Source of the DNA: Synaphobranchus kaupii
Taxonomy: Eukaryota > Chordata > Actinopteri > Anguilliformes > Synaphobranchidae
Direction of reading: 5' to 3'
NCBI GenBank assembly: GCA_029718625.1
Contig: CM056380.1
Span: 106,314,870 to 106,378,869 of the forward strand
DNA length: 64,000 nt
In this document: positions 1 through 13,466 of the stretch, piece by piece
How the letters are laid out: the number at the start of each line of letters is the position of its first letter
How positions within the stretch are numbered: the stretch's first letter is position 1
The notes under the pieces: generated by a model
The model's database searches: none
Told to the model about the DNA's origin: nothing
The model's input: the letters and a program-made list of their open reading frames with translations, nothing else
Translations under genes and position numbers: made by a program

Positions 1-1213
1 CCCTCGCTACGCTAATCAGGCCTTCTTCCCCCTCGCTACACTAACCAGGCCTTCTCCCCTCTCGCTACACTAATCAGGCCTTCTCCCCTCTCGCTACACT
101 AACCAGGCCTTCTCCCCGCTCTCTACGCTAATCAGGCCTTCTTCCCCCTCGCTACACTAACCAGGCCTTCTCCCCTCTCGCTACACTAACCAGGCCTTCT
201 TCCCCCTCGCTACGCTAATCAGGCCTTCTCCCCGCTCGCTACGCTAATCAGGCCTCCTCCCCCTCGCTACGTTAACCAGGCCTTCTCCCCCCTCGCTACG
301 CTAATCAGGCCTTCTCCCCCCTCGCTACGCTAATCAGGCCTCCTCCCCCTCGCTACGTTAACCAGGCCTTCTCCCCCCTCGCTACGCTAACCAGGCCTTC
401 TCCCCCCTCGCTACGCTAATCAGGCCTTCTCCCCCCTCGCTACACTAACCAGGCCTTCTCCCCCCTCGCTACGTTAACCAGGCCTTCTTCCCCCTCGCTA
501 CGCTAATCAGGCCTTCTCCCCCCTCGCTACACTAACCAGGCCTTCTCCCCCCTCGCTACGCTAACCAGGCCTTCTCCCCCCTCGCTACACTAACCAGGCC
601 TTCTCCCCTCTCGCTACACTAACCAGGCCTTCTTCCCCCTCGCTACGCTAATCAGGCCTTCTCCCCCCTCGCTACGCTAATCAGGCCTTCTCCCCCCTCG
701 CTACGCTAATCAGGCCTTCTCCCCCCTCGCTACGCTAACCAGGCCTCCTCCCCCCTCGCTACGCTAACCAGGCCTTCTTCCCCCTCGCTACGTTAACCAG
801 GCCTTCTTCCCCCTCGCTACGCTAATCAGGCCTTCTCCCCCCTCGCTACACTAACCAGGCCTTCTCCCCCCTCGCTACGCTAACCAGGCCTTCTCCCCCC
901 TCGCTACACTAACCAGGCCTTCTCCCCTCTCGCTACACTAACCAGGCCTTCTTCCCCCTCGCTACGCTAATCAGGCCTTCTCCCCCCTCGCTACGCTAAT
1001 CAGGCCTTCTCCCCCCTCGCTACGCTAATCAGGCCTTCTCCCCCCTCGCTACGCTAACCAGGCCTCCTCCCCCCTCGCTACGCTAACCAGGCCTTCTTCC
1101 CCCTCGCTATGCTAACCAGGCCTTCTCCCCCTCGCTACGCTAATCAGGCCTTCTCCCCCCTCGCTACACTAACCAGGCCTTCTCCTCCCTCGCTATACTA
1201 ATCAGGCCTTCTC
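1..1213. repeat. 30-bp minisatellite, about 40 copies
   Basis: The unit contains CTCGCTACGCTAATCAGG followed by a CCTTCTCCCC tract. Variants: CTAATC/CTAACC, TACGC/TACAC and C-tract length. Blocks of variants recur about 319 bp apart (480-780 against 800-1100), showing multi-unit duplication. The array runs off the left edge. Confidence 0.95.
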
Positions 1214-1685
1214 AAAAGACGGTTGTTTTGTGATGGCTGACGTGTCTGTATTCACGGGAAGCAGAAAGAAGACGGTTGTTTTGTGATGGCTGACGTGTCT
1301 GTATTTACGGGAAGCAGAAAGAAGACGGTTGTTTCGTGATGGCAGACGTGTCTGTATTTACGGGAAGCAGAAAGAAGACGGTTGTTTTGTGATGGCTGGC
1401 GTGTCTGTATTTACGGGAAGCAGAAAGAAGACGGTTGTTTTGTGATGGCTGGCGTGTCTGTATTTACGGGAAGCAGAAAGAAGACGGTTGTTTTGTGATG
1501 GCTGGCGTGTCTGTATTTACGGGAAGCAGAAAGAAGACGATTGTTTTGTGATGGCTGGCGTGTCTGTATTCACGGGAAGCAGAAAGAAGACGGTTGTTTT
1601 GTGATGGCTGGCGTGTCTGTATTCACGGGAAGCAGAAAGAAGACGGTTGTTTTGTGATGGCTGGCGTGTCTGTATTTACGGGAAG
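1214..1685. repeat. 53-bp minisatellite, about 9 copies
   Basis: Unit carries GAAGACGGTTGTTTTGTGAT and TGACGTGTCTGTATT, then CGGGAAGCAGAAA. TGACGTG changes to TGGCGTG in the right half. It directly abuts the 30-bp array. 1686-2050 beyond it looks single-copy and shows no gene. Confidence 0.93.
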
Positions 1686-2050
1686 TGTAAGGGTGGGTTC
1701 CTGCTCACACAGTAACCCTCATGTGCAACATTTTGTTTTTCATCTGAAGGACGATGACACACATTTTCCATTGTCTTAAAAAAAAGGAGGTAGCGTGTGA
1801 ATTGATGTGGTTTTATTCTCAGTGGTCTGTTTTCTCAAAACAGTTCAAAAGTAGACATGGGCCCCTCCCAGCTGATTAATGCAGAATGCTTGTAAAAAAG
1901 GGAAGGTAATGAAGCAGACACTGATACAGGGATTATTTATTTGTTCTGGGGTTGGATTACCGGCACACCGGTTTCTCTTCCTTGTCCTCGGCTACCAAAA
2001 CATTCCTGTCATTGTTGACTCATGCATATTACCGGTGACTCAAAGTATTT

Positions 2051-2067
2051 CGTTTATTTATTTATTT

Positions 2068-2140
<73 letters not shown>

Positions 2141-2141
2141 T
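2051..2141. repeat. (TTTA)n microsatellite
   Basis: About 22 nearly perfect TTTA units with one TTTAA interruption near the left end. Confidence 0.95.
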
Positions 2142-2171
2142 ATTTTTTTGTGTGCTCTATGGTGTTCCCAA

Positions 2172-2210
2172 TTGTGAAAAGGCGCTATATAAATAAAATG
2201 TATTGATAAA
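2172..2210 (+). repeat. possible LINE-type 3' tail
   Basis: GGCGCTATATAAATAAAATG is the kind of 3' end common on fish LINE/SINE copies. A similar but changed copy, AAGCGCAATATAAATG then TTATTATTATTA, lies at 12168-12198. No body of an element is recognisable. 2210-3040 otherwise holds only a G-rich patch (2335-2380) and single-copy DNA. Confidence 0.4.
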
Positions 2211-3411
2211 TGTCTTGATTGATTGGTTTAAGATTTCAAATATATTCAGGGTTTTTACAAGAACATGCATTACCTATCTACAGTTCAGAGTTAGTGTGCA
2301 CCATGGAAACACATAGGGCGGGGGTGTCATAGTGAAGGGGGGGGGTGGGGGGTAGTGGAACTGACTACCCGGGGGCGGGGGGGTTCAGAAAGCCTGGACT
2401 AAGAAGGGATCCACAGTCCACAGAGATTGCATTTGCACAGGGCCCGGAGGTTTTGTGCTACACCCCTGCCTAGGGTGAATACCTGGTCTGGAGCTGTATT
2501 TATTCTTTTGGTTACTGACGAGTTTTAGTGAAATAATATTGATAATGTTTGCATTCGTTGCTTAGCGACCGGGCAGAAATTCTGATTTCTCTGGCATCCA
2601 AAGATGTATTTTGAATGCTTACCTGGCCAGGGTCTGTCTGACAGCTCACCTGGCGCAGGTACAGACACAGCCTCCTGTGGATAACGGTCTTGGTGAAGTG
2701 AAGATTTTACACAAACCTTTTAAAAACCTGAAGAACAAGCATTCACCCATTATTGCCTTTATATGCACCAGCTGTACAAATGTATATTTAAAGTGTTTTG
2801 TTGTTAATGGAGAAAATGGGAAAAACATCACGTGCCTACACTGTGGTTATTGTGCTATATTACAAACAATTACATAAAGAGTTTATTAAAGATATATTTT
2901 TTTAATTGATCAAATTTAAGACTGCGGTAAATGAATAGTCATTGGTCATTGGTCATTGGTCATTGAACACGTGTTTTCCTTTCATAATTTTTTCCTTAAA
3001 CTTATTACCACAATGCAGGTTTGGCTGTCTCCGAATCAAAGCCCTATCTACCAATGCCGGAGTGGCTAATCGGGACAATCGGGAAGAATCCCGGTGGACC
3101 GCTGGTTTTTGGGCTGGTGGCGAGGATCGGTAAACACAATAATTGTATTTAGATTATACTTGCTGCAGTGTGGGCCGCGTGAGTTCTCACTCGGCCCCCT
3201 CTCTCTCCTCCTCACACACGCACGAAAAGCAACTACGGCCCATACCAGAAACTTGGATGCTGAGAGGGGGGGTGAGAGTGGCCCCTCCCAAATTCCATAA
3301 TTGGTTGAACCCAAGTTTGTTTTAGATTATGATTGGTCACCTGATGTAATTAGCTTAGTTTACTAGTTTGTGCCTATTTTTATACAGTCTATGGTTTGTG
3401 CCAGACGAAGA

Positions 3412-3555
3412 TGCTAAAATGGAGAATAAAATAAGAAAAGGAGGAGCAGAAAAGGCTAGGATAAAAAAAGAAAGGCACTGGAAGAAGAAGCGGCCAAATG
3501 TGCCAAATTAACCGACATATTTTGAACACAAACGCAGCTGATGATGATGAGAAAG
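3412..3555 (+). pseudogene. hAT/ZMYM1-like transposase N-terminal exon, frameshifted
   Basis: One frame gives RKGGAEKAR; after a missing base the next frame gives KKRKALEEEAAKCAKLTDIF, then a stop. I recognise this Lys/Ala-rich block from zinc finger MYM-type protein 1-like hAT proteins of fish. A further frame shift leads to AADDDEKG and a GTAGCG donor at 3556. It lies within the hAT element and is not functional. Confidence 0.6.
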
Positions 3556-4501
3556 GTAGCGTATAGTGTTAAGATGTCATAGGCGTGTAAAGCACAATAT
3601 CATTGCATACAAACCACAATTAAAGTTTATTGTCCAGGAATTTTAAAGCATGACTGGCGTATTTACGAATAACTGCTTTGATAAATGCAAAATGGTTATG
3701 GGATCATCTAATTGTGAAAGGCATTTTGCTATATAGTCTCTGAGCAGCCAGGATTTTAATTTTTTTTTAGAGATGTTGTGTTGTGTTGGAAATTATTATT
3801 CTTGTTTATTATTATTATTAGGCCATGAAAGGTATATAAGTAAATTATTAAGTAACACTGTTTTAGATGTAGCTAACGTTAGTTAACATAGCCTAGCCTA
3901 CTTGCTGTAGCTTGCTGTCGCTTCTTGTTGGTTTTGTTAGCTAACGTTATTAACTTTTTATTTATTTGACGTCTAATGTCACCCTTCAACCGTGAGGTAA
4001 CGTTAGCTATCTAGAAAAAGTTAACAGCCAAATGAAGTTAGTTTAACTTGATAACTTACTGGAGATTTAAATGTTACATTCAGAGAGCTAACGTTAGTGA
4101 ATAGACGTCTTATATCTTTCTGGCCATTGTCACGAACTTGAACATCTGGCAAGTTAAGAATGTAAAGTAGAAAAACGATGACTAAAACAGCAACTGAAGG
4201 CCTTATGATACTTATGTCACTTCTTGACGTTCAAAAACAATAGTTGCAGCAGTTTTTATTAATAGTCAGTGTTAACATTATTCCAGTGAGTCATATATAT
4301 TGTACGTGATTCAATAACGATTTCATATTGAGTACCCCTGGAAAATACGGCTTTATTACTTTCCCAGACATTAAATGACTAACGTTAGGACAATATGTTT
4401 TATTTGCACAACATTAGCCTACTTATTGAAGTTGTACATTAGTATTAGGCGATGAAAGGTATTATTCTTAATTATTATTATTATTATGTTTTAAGTGACA
4501 G

Positions 4502-4591
4502 AGCAGAGTCTGCTGTTAGGCCAAGTCATTGATGAGGCAGTGCCAGGACCAAGCCATGAGCCCAGACGGATCCCCGCTGTGGAAAGCACAG
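4502..4591 (+). pseudogene. possible second exon of the hAT-derived gene
   Basis: An open stretch reads EQSLLLGQVIDEAVPGPSHE and a few more residues. It lies between a TGACAG acceptor-like end and a CACAG|GTAGAG donor. It was picked out by context within the hAT element; I cannot match it to a named domain. Confidence 0.35.
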
Positions 4592-4843
4592 GTAGAGCTG
4601 TACCACAGTGTGTGCAAAATCTAAAAAGTCACCACTATACATGCCTATTTTACTAGTTATCTCTTGTATATACGTATCTTATAATTGTTCTATATTTAAA
4701 AAAAATTATCATTAAAAGGCCATCAAAAGAGCTAAAATTGTCTATTTTTCATTGTGGAACCCCCCCCCCCCCCCCAGTCCAAAGTGGGCTGCTCTGAGAT
4801 ATGAAACTCCCGGTATGAGTCCCACTCCGGCTCTGCTATCTAC

Positions 4844-5441
4844 TGTGCCCTGTCTCCTGCGAACAGTGCACTGTCAGAAGTGTGCTCTTTAATGTGCACT
4901 GTTTAGCAGTCTGTGAAAAATAACCGCCACACTATTTTCCAAACGTGCTGTGGAAGTGTCGTAAGCAGGTCATAAGACGTCCCACCAGTGTTGCCATGTC
5001 CGCGGTTTTACAGCTAAATTGAGATACGGTACTTTCAAAGTGCAGTCACGGGTAAAAATGAAAAGTCGCAAAACACACTTATTTTTAAAAGTAAAAATAT
5101 GATGATTTCTATTTAAAATACGTTGGTTTCGGTTAAAAATATATTTTGGGCTAGTTTTGAGTCACCATTTGCCTGGAAAGTCTTGCAAGATCTGGCAACC
5201 CTGCACCCCACTCTTGCGCTGCCATGTCACGTGTTGTTTTTATTGTATTTGAAGGAAAACTAAATTTTTTTAAAACGAAGCCTCATGTCATATTTATGCG
5301 ACCAAAATGTTCATGTACTTTTTGAAAAGTGTGCTCCCGAATGTACTCAGTGAAACCCCGGAAGTAAGTGTGTCATCCAGGTGTTTGATCTGCAATTTGA
5401 AATTTTTTTGCCTACTCTACGACTTTCTCGTCCTATCTACT
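4844..5441. other. single-copy stretch, no gene seen
   Basis: AT-rich DNA between the hAT element and the 58-bp array. No splice-consistent coding signal or RNA gene visible. Confidence 0.6.
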
Positions 5442-6012
5442 CACCAAGGCTACTCAACAATGTGGAAGAGTGCTGATTCAGACATAGCCCCAGTGTACTC
5501 ACCTTGGCTACTCAACAGTGTGGAAGAGTGCTGATTCAGACACGGCCCCAGTGTACTCACCTTGGCTACTCAACAGTGTGGAAGAGTGCTGATTCAGACA
5601 TAGCCCCAGTGTACTCACCAAGACTACTCAACAGTGTGGAAGAGTGCTGATTCAGACACAGCCCCAGTGTACTCACCTTGGCTACTCAACAGTGTGGAAG
5701 AGTGCTGATTCAGACATAGCCCCAGTGTACTCACTTTGGCTACTCAACAATGTGGAAGAGTGCTGATTCAGACATAGCCCCAGTGTACTCACCTTGGCTA
5801 CTCAACAGTGTGGAAGAGTGCTGATTCAGACACGGCCCCAGTGTACTCACCTTGGCTACTCAACAGTGTGGAAGAGTGCTGATTCAGACACGGCCCCAGT
5901 GTACTCACCTTGGCTACTCAACAGTGTGGAAGAGTGCTGATTCAGACACGGCCCCAGTGTACTCACCTTGGCTACTCAACAGTGTGGAAGCGTTCTGATT
6001 CGGACACGGCCA
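5442..6012. repeat. 58-bp minisatellite, about 10 copies
   Basis: Unit contains GGCTACTCAACAGTGTGGAA and GAGTGCTGATTCAGACA, then GCCCCAGTGTACTCACC. Variants are ACATAG/ACACGG and CTTGG/CAAGA. 6013-6606 after it is single-copy AT-rich DNA with no gene seen. Confidence 0.95.
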
Positions 6013-6606
6013 TTGTCTTTGGCTGCGTCCCAATATTCTTCACTCCCCACCTTCCTTCCTTCACTTCCCCACTACCACTCCTCTCCTACCCGGAAATATG
6101 CAAAACTTTTGTTACCTCTTGTAATTAAATTGTTTGCAATATAGCAGAATATGCACAGTGTAGGGACAGTATATTCCCTATAACAGGCTTTCCTAGGACA
6201 TTTATTCTACATGGTTTGCATAACGGGTAAATAATGTCTCTGAACATTAAAAGCACCTAATTAAGAGAAATAAACCGCCTGGTAAAATTCTGGGATTGCA
6301 CTAGGTTGGAAGAATATTAAGAGAATGCTCAGGTTCAATTTGGAAGCATGTCAATTGCCAGTTTTAACGAATAAGATAATTATACATGGCCTGTTTTCCA
6401 TCAACATCCTTAACTTTGACTCACAATAACTCAGTTTTTGTGATTGCTGAACTCACCAAACTGTATTTGTGGAAGCAATTAAATACAAATCTAGTTTAAT
6501 AGTTATTCAAAGTTAAGGACAACATGTGGATTGAGTGGGTGTGGATGGCAGAACCAACGATTGCAAAATGAGTTCTACCTGAGCTAATTAACGCTGGATC
6601 ACAGGT

Positions 6607-7684
6607 GTGTGGCTGCTAAACCCAGGTTATTGAGTATGACTGCTAAACCCAGGCTAGTGTGTGTGACTGCCAAACCCAGGCTAGTGTGTGTGACTGCCAA
6701 ACCCAGGCTAGTGTGTGTGACTGCCAAACCCAGGCTAGTGTGTGAGACTGCTAAACCCAGGTTATTGAGTATGACTGCCAAACCCAGGCTAGTGTGTGTG
6801 ACTGCCAAACCCAGGCTAGTGTGTGTGACTGCCAAACCCAGGCTAGTGCGTGTGACTGCCAAACCCAGGCTAGTGTGTGTGACTGCCAAACCCAGGCTAG
6901 TGTGTGTGACTGCCAAACCCAGGCTAGTGTGTACGACAAACCCAGGCTAGTGTGTGAGACTGCCAAACCCAGGCTAGTGTGTACGACTGCCAAACCCAGG
7001 CTAGTGTGTATGACTGCCAAACCCAGGCTAGTGTGTGTGACTGCCAAACCCAGGCTAGTGTGTGAGACTGCCAAACCCAGGCTAGTGTGTGAGACTGCCA
7101 AACCCAGGCTAGTGTGTGTGACTGCCAAACCCAGGCTAGTGTGTGTGACTGCCAAACCCAGGCTAGTGTGTGTGACTGCCAAACCCAGGCTAGTGTGTAT
7201 GACTGCCAAACCCAGGCTAGTGTGTGTGACTGCCAAACCCAGGCTAGTGTGTATGACTGCCAAACCCAGGCTAGTGTGTACGACTGCCAAACCCAGGCTA
7301 GTGTGTATGACTGCCAAACCCAGGCTAGTGTGTACGACTGCCAAACCCAGGCTAGTGTGTGTGACTGCCAAACCCAGGCTAGTGTGTGTGACTGCCAAAC
7401 CCAGGCTAGTGTGTGTGACTGCCAAACCCAGGCTAGTGTGTACGACTGCCAAACCCAGGCTAGTGTGTATGACTGCCAAACCCAGGCTAGTGTGTATGAC
7501 TGCCAAACCCAGGCTAGTGTGCATGACTGCCAAACCCAGGCTAGTGTGTGAGACTGCCAAACCCAGGCTAGTGTGTGAGACTGCCAAACCCAGGCTAGTG
7601 TGTGAGACTGCCAAACCCAGGCTAGTGTGTGAGACTGCCAAACCCAGGCTAGTGTGTGAGACTGCCAAACCCAGGCTAGTGTGT
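6607..7684. repeat. 27-bp minisatellite, about 40 copies
   Basis: Unit is GACTGCCAAACCCAGGCTAG plus TGTGTGT, with GTGTGTG/GTATG/GTACG/GTGAG variants. The unit length is 9 codons and stop-free in several frames, so long frames appear on both strands. A truncated unit occurs near 6931-6945. Confidence 0.95.
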
Positions 7685-7841
7685 CAGCGCTGCCAACTCA
7701 CACACAGACTCCAGGTAGCGGCGAAATTTCACATGTTGATGTTTTACCAGGAAAGGGGGATCTTGTAGTTTTCTTGTGGAAGTACTGCAGCACTACTGGC
7801 CTGGAGAGGGAAGCAGCCAGGTTATGGGCCAGCGAAATGAG

Positions 7842-7903
7842 AGTAAGTAGTGTTAGAGTAAGTAGTGTTAGAGTAAGTAGTGTTAGAGTAAGTAGTGTTA
7901 GAG
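7842..7903. repeat. 15-bp tandem repeat, 4 copies
   Basis: Unit GTAAGTAGTGTTAGA. 7904-8181 after it is single-copy. Confidence 0.9.
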
Positions 7904-8181
7904 CAGGGTCACATGCAAGTAATGCTAGCGCACATGGCTCTGTTATTAGACTCTGAAAAATAATTCTGAGGATCTCAAACTGCAGTTTTATAGGGCCGCA
8001 GTCTCCACTGGTTTTTTCTCAGTGTGTTTTAGCGGTTAGTGCTGAAATTAAGTCATTTTTTTTGCATGGAGTTTGCACGCCGTGTTTACAAGGTGTGCTA
8101 ATTGGTTGTTAATCAGGAAATCACAAAATAGTTTGAGATCTCTGCTCTGGCAGAAGCAGAAGCAGAGGCTTGTTACTTCTG

Positions 8182-9626
8182 ACGTCCCATAGGAGCAGGA
8201 TGATAAGGGAGCTTATGACGTCCCGTAGGAGCAGGATGATAAGGGAGCTTATGACGTCTCGTAGGAGCAGGATGATAAGGGAGCTTATGACGTCCCATAG
8301 GAGCAGGGTGATAAGGGAGCTTATGACGTCTCGTAGGAGCAGGATGATAAGGGAGCTTATGACGTCCCTTAGGAGCAGGATGATAAGGGAGCTTATGACG
8401 TCCCATAGGAGCAGGATGATAAGGGAGCTTATGACGTCCCATAGGAGCAGGATGATAAGGGAGCTTATGACGTCCCTTAGGAGCAGGGATGATAAGGGAG
8501 CTTATGACGTCTCGTAGGAGCAGGGATGATAAGGGAGCTTATGACGTCTCGTAGGAGCAGGATGATAAGGGAGCTTATGACGTCCCATAGGAGCAGGATG
8601 ATAAGGGAGCTTATGACGTCCCATAGGAGCAGGATGATAAGGGAGCTTATGACGTCCCATAGGAGCAGGATGATAAGGGAGCTTATGACGTCTCGTAGGA
8701 GCAGGATGATAAGGGAGCTTATGACGTCCCATAGGAGCAGGGTGATAAGGGAGCTTATGACGTCTCGTAGGAGCAGGATGATAAGGGAGCTTATGACGTC
8801 CCTTAGGAGCAGGATGATAAGGGAGCTTATGACGTCCCATAGGAGCAGGATGATAAGGGAGCTTATGACGTCCCATAGGAGCAGGATGATAAGGGAGCTT
8901 ATGACGTCCCTTAGGAGCAGGGATGATAAGGGAGCTTATGACGTCTCGTAGGAGCAGGGATGATAAGGGAGCTTATGACGTCTCGTAGGAGCAGGATGAT
9001 AAGGGAGCTTATGACGTCCCATAGGAGCAGGATGATAAGGGAGCTTATGACGTCCCATAGGAGCAGGATGATAAGGGAGCTTATGACGTCCCATAGGAGC
9101 AGGATGATAAGGGAGCTTATGACGTCTCATAGGAGCAGGATGATAAGGGAGCTTATGACGTCCCATAGGAGCAGGATGATAAGGGAGCTTATGACGTCTC
9201 ATAGGAGCAGGATGATAAGGGAGCTTATGACGTCCCTTAGGAGCAGGATGATAAGGGAGCTTATGACGTCCCTTAGGAGCAGGATGATAAGGGAGCTTAT
9301 GACGTCCCATAGGAGCAGGATGATAAGGGAGCTTATGACGTCTCGTAGGAGCAGGGATGATAAGGGAGCTTATGACGTCCCTTAGGAGCAGGGATGATAA
9401 GGGAGCTTATGACGTCTCGTAGGAGCAGGGATGATAAGGGAGCTTATGACGTCTCGTAGGAGCAGGATGATAAGGGAGCTTATGACGTCCCATAGGAGCA
9501 GGATGATAAGGGAGCTTATGACGTCCCATAGGAGCAGGATGATAACGGAGCTTATGATGTCTCGTAGGAGCATGGATGATAAGGGAGCTTATGACGTCCC
9601 TTAGGAGCAGGGATGATAAGGGAGCT
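8182..9626. repeat. 36-bp minisatellite with higher-order structure, about 40 copies
   Basis: Unit contains TATGACGTCCCATAGGAGCA and GGATGATAAGGGAGCT. Variants (CCCAT, CTCGT, CCCTT, GGATG/GGGATG/GGGTG) recur in the same order every 434 bp, i.e. 12 units plus two one-base insertions. Block boundaries lie near 8505 and 8939. Each unit holds a TGACGTC core like a cAMP-response element. 9627-10063 beyond it is single-copy with no gene seen. Confidence 0.95.
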
Positions 9627-10063
9627 GGTGACTTTATGCTCTGGTACTTCAGAGCTTATCTGGGTTCTGAGGGCAGTAAGGTGAGAGTCTCAGCGTGTAA
9701 AACTGGGTACTTTCCTGAAATTAAAGGGCAAAGGTCGTCCCTCTGTTTGGCGCACGCAAGACTGTCCATGTTTTCATTTTTATGCACCGGTCCTCATGCA
9801 TCCATTCTGAGAAAAGGGAAGTTATTTTCCAGAACTGATGGTGTTTGAATGATGATGTAACAGTTAACACCTTTAGAGCCGGCCTTGTTTTTGACATGAA
9901 TGTGTATTAAAAACACAGTAAACGCATTGCGTTACTGCTGCTTCCTCCTCCTTGTTTCATAACGGGATCGACTCGCTGGGTTGCCATTTCTGGCCCCTGC
10001 AGACTCCGTGTCCAGTCCAACTTTGCTTCAAAATGAAAATTGTTTTGTTGTTTTCAGGCCCTG

Positions 10064-10341
10064 CACTGCAAAAATAAGTCTGTCTTAACAAGCATTTTGG
10101 TCTTATGTTTAGACTTAAAATCTTATTTCTATGACTTTTTTGCTTAATAAGACAAAGGGATTTCCAGTGGGGTGAGAGAGTTTTACTCATTTCAAGATTT
10201 GCCAATGGGGTAAGAATTTCACTTGTCAAGCAAAAAGTACTCAGCTTAAAACAAGCTAATATTTTCCACTTGAGAGAAAAGAAATAAGATTTTAAGTCTC
10301 ATTACAAGACTAAAACACTTGTTCAGACATTTTTTGCAGTG
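10064..10341. mobile_element. foldback MITE, family A copy 1 (278 bp)
   Basis: Ends CACTGCAAAAA and TTTTTTGCAGTG are inverted repeats, and the pairing continues inward (AAGCATTTTGGTCTTA against AAGACTAAAACACTTGTT). It has no coding capacity. A diverged second copy lies at 28148-28388. Confidence 0.8.
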
Positions 10342-10375
10342 TAGATTTAAAAACAACACAACTTGGGCAAGTGTA

Positions 10376-11935
<1,560 letters not shown>

Positions 11936-11959
11936 TATATTATAGCAGACAGGACATTA

Positions 11960-11960
11960 A

Positions 11961-12009
<49 letters not shown>
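11960..12009. repeat. (TA)n microsatellite
   Basis: About 24 uninterrupted TA units just beyond the right end of the Tc1 element. Confidence 0.95.
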
Positions 12010-12011
<2 letters not shown>

Positions 12012-12328
12012 ATAATACCAGAGGACATTGGAGCTACTGAGACTATCCATATATCTAACGTTTAAGTCCCTTTTTAAAACACATTTTTTAAACTTTCTTT
12101 TAATTCCTGTTCTTAACTGCATGCCAGGCTATTTTAACTGACTTTTTCTTTGAATGTTAAGTATGAAAAGCGCAATATAAATGTATTATTATTATTATGA
12201 ATGGCTAACAGAGCCACTAACAACCAGGACAGAATGCTTCAAAAGGAGCTTGTGTCCCATGGCTGTACAAACATTGAACTCAAATTAAACTGTAATAATA
12301 ATAATACTGTGTACTTACTGCTCAGCGA

Positions 12329-12509
12329 GGGTCAGTTGCAGTGTGCTTAGCTGGAGTTTAAACTTCAGGATTAAACCCTTAGACCACAGAACTGCATTAT
12401 AACTGGAGCAGCTATCACAATCTGTGAAATAAAGATGAGCTATTCCAGTTGCAGTTCTGTGGTCAGAACCTGAGGTTTCTGCTGCAGCTAAGCATGCTGC
12501 AATCGACCC
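12329..12509. other. 181-bp imperfect foldback / hairpin
   Basis: GACCACAGAACTGCA (12382-12396) is perfectly complementary to 12450-12464. Inside it AACTGGA pairs with TCCAGTT. Outside it GCTTAGCTG near 12345 pairs with CAGCTAAGC near 12485. The outermost GGGTC/GACCC also pairs. This is either a foldback element or an RNA hairpin locus; no terminal target duplication was found. Confidence 0.6.
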
Positions 12510-13230
12510 AAAATGTCTACTGTTACACATCAGATGTGCATCTGAATATCTATACATCTTTACTTCCCACCACCTGTGCCACACGTTGGCACTACAACAA
12601 TTTACAATCAAGCATTTTTGATTGACAGTAAAGTATGAATGAATAGACCAATGGGTGAGGATCGTGAGGGCCGGCCATTTTGTCCAGCTGTAGGCAAATT
12701 TGGGCCATTTCTTGTGGCCCTTAACACGCCGTATCATGCCTGGCGGTGTCGCTGGCGATGGATTCCCACGGTGTCACATGCACTGATGGGCAGGAGCTAT
12801 GGGGGGTGGGTGATTAGGTTCTACACAGAGCTATCGACTTACCTGCAGAGTCACCTGTCACCTGTCTGTCACCAGGTAGACAAACACTGGTGGGAAGTTC
12901 CCCCCTCATGCACCTTCTCAGCAGAGTTCACACACAGGCGCTGATAATACCCGCTAATTTCTCATCTGGTCACACAATTGTTCACGTGTGGGCGTGTTGT
13001 GGGCATGTCGGCAAGCTCCTGACAACGTAACAGTATGGAACGTAAATTAGCGCTGTAGCTTTTGTTCAGGAAATTATGAACGCCACGGATGACAGTTCTT
13101 TTGTAACGTCAAAGGCCTCGATTTCCCTGCTGAAGGTACTGAGCCGAAGACACAGGGTACTGAGCCGAAGACACAGGGTAGCTGAATGACGGTAGCTTGG
13201 CGGCTCTCAGACGCAACAAATGTGTAGAAA
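12510..13230. other. single-copy stretch, no gene seen
   Basis: Contains only a 21-bp sequence with ACTGAGCCGAAGACACAGGG present twice near 13138-13178. Confidence 0.55.
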
Positions 13231-13466
13231 CAATGGGCCTCATTCACCAATCACTCTACAAACAAATTTGTTCCTAAGACTTTCTTTATAACGTTTTTAC
13301 AAGCATATCGAGATGAACTGATGTTTGCGTTCTGAGTTTCTGTTCTACCCAAGAAAAGATCCCAAGTAAGAAAACGCTGGTGAATGCCAGAGTGTTAATA
13401 AAAATGTTTTGAAGAAAGTAAGAACAGAATTTGTTCTTAGAATGATTGGGTGAATGAGGCCCATTG
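13231..13466. mobile_element. foldback MITE, family B (236 bp)
   Basis: The left end CAATGGGCCTCATTCACC and the right end GGTGAATGAGGCCCATTG are inverted repeats of about 23 bp. Inner arms around ACAAATTTGTTC also pair. There is no coding capacity. The ends resemble PIF/Harbinger-type MITEs, but the target duplication is unclear. Confidence 0.75.

Larger units (their letters stand above)
3052..4835 (+). mobile_element. hAT DNA transposon, degenerate, 1784 bp
   Basis: The left end CAATGCCGGAGTGG and the right end (reverse complement CAGAGCCGGAGTGG) form terminal inverted repeats. They are flanked by an identical 8-bp direct repeat CTATCTAC at 3044-3051 and 4836-4843. An 8-bp target duplication is the hAT hallmark. 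Inside are two exon-like pieces of transposase-related sequence (3412-3555 and 4502-4591), far too little for a full transposase, so this is a deleted or non-autonomous copy. A poly-C tract (about 4760-4776) lies inside. A short motif around ATGAAAGGTAT recurs at 3823 and 4453. Confidence 0.75.

Noticed and set aside
2611..3325. Short overlapping frames around 2.6-3.3 kb
   Set aside because: They overlap on both strands, lack known domains, and the right part lies inside the hAT element's left end.
6607..7768. Long open frames on both strands of the 27-bp array
   Set aside because: Unit length is 9 codons and stop-free, so frames stay open automatically. No start context, splice sites or known domain.
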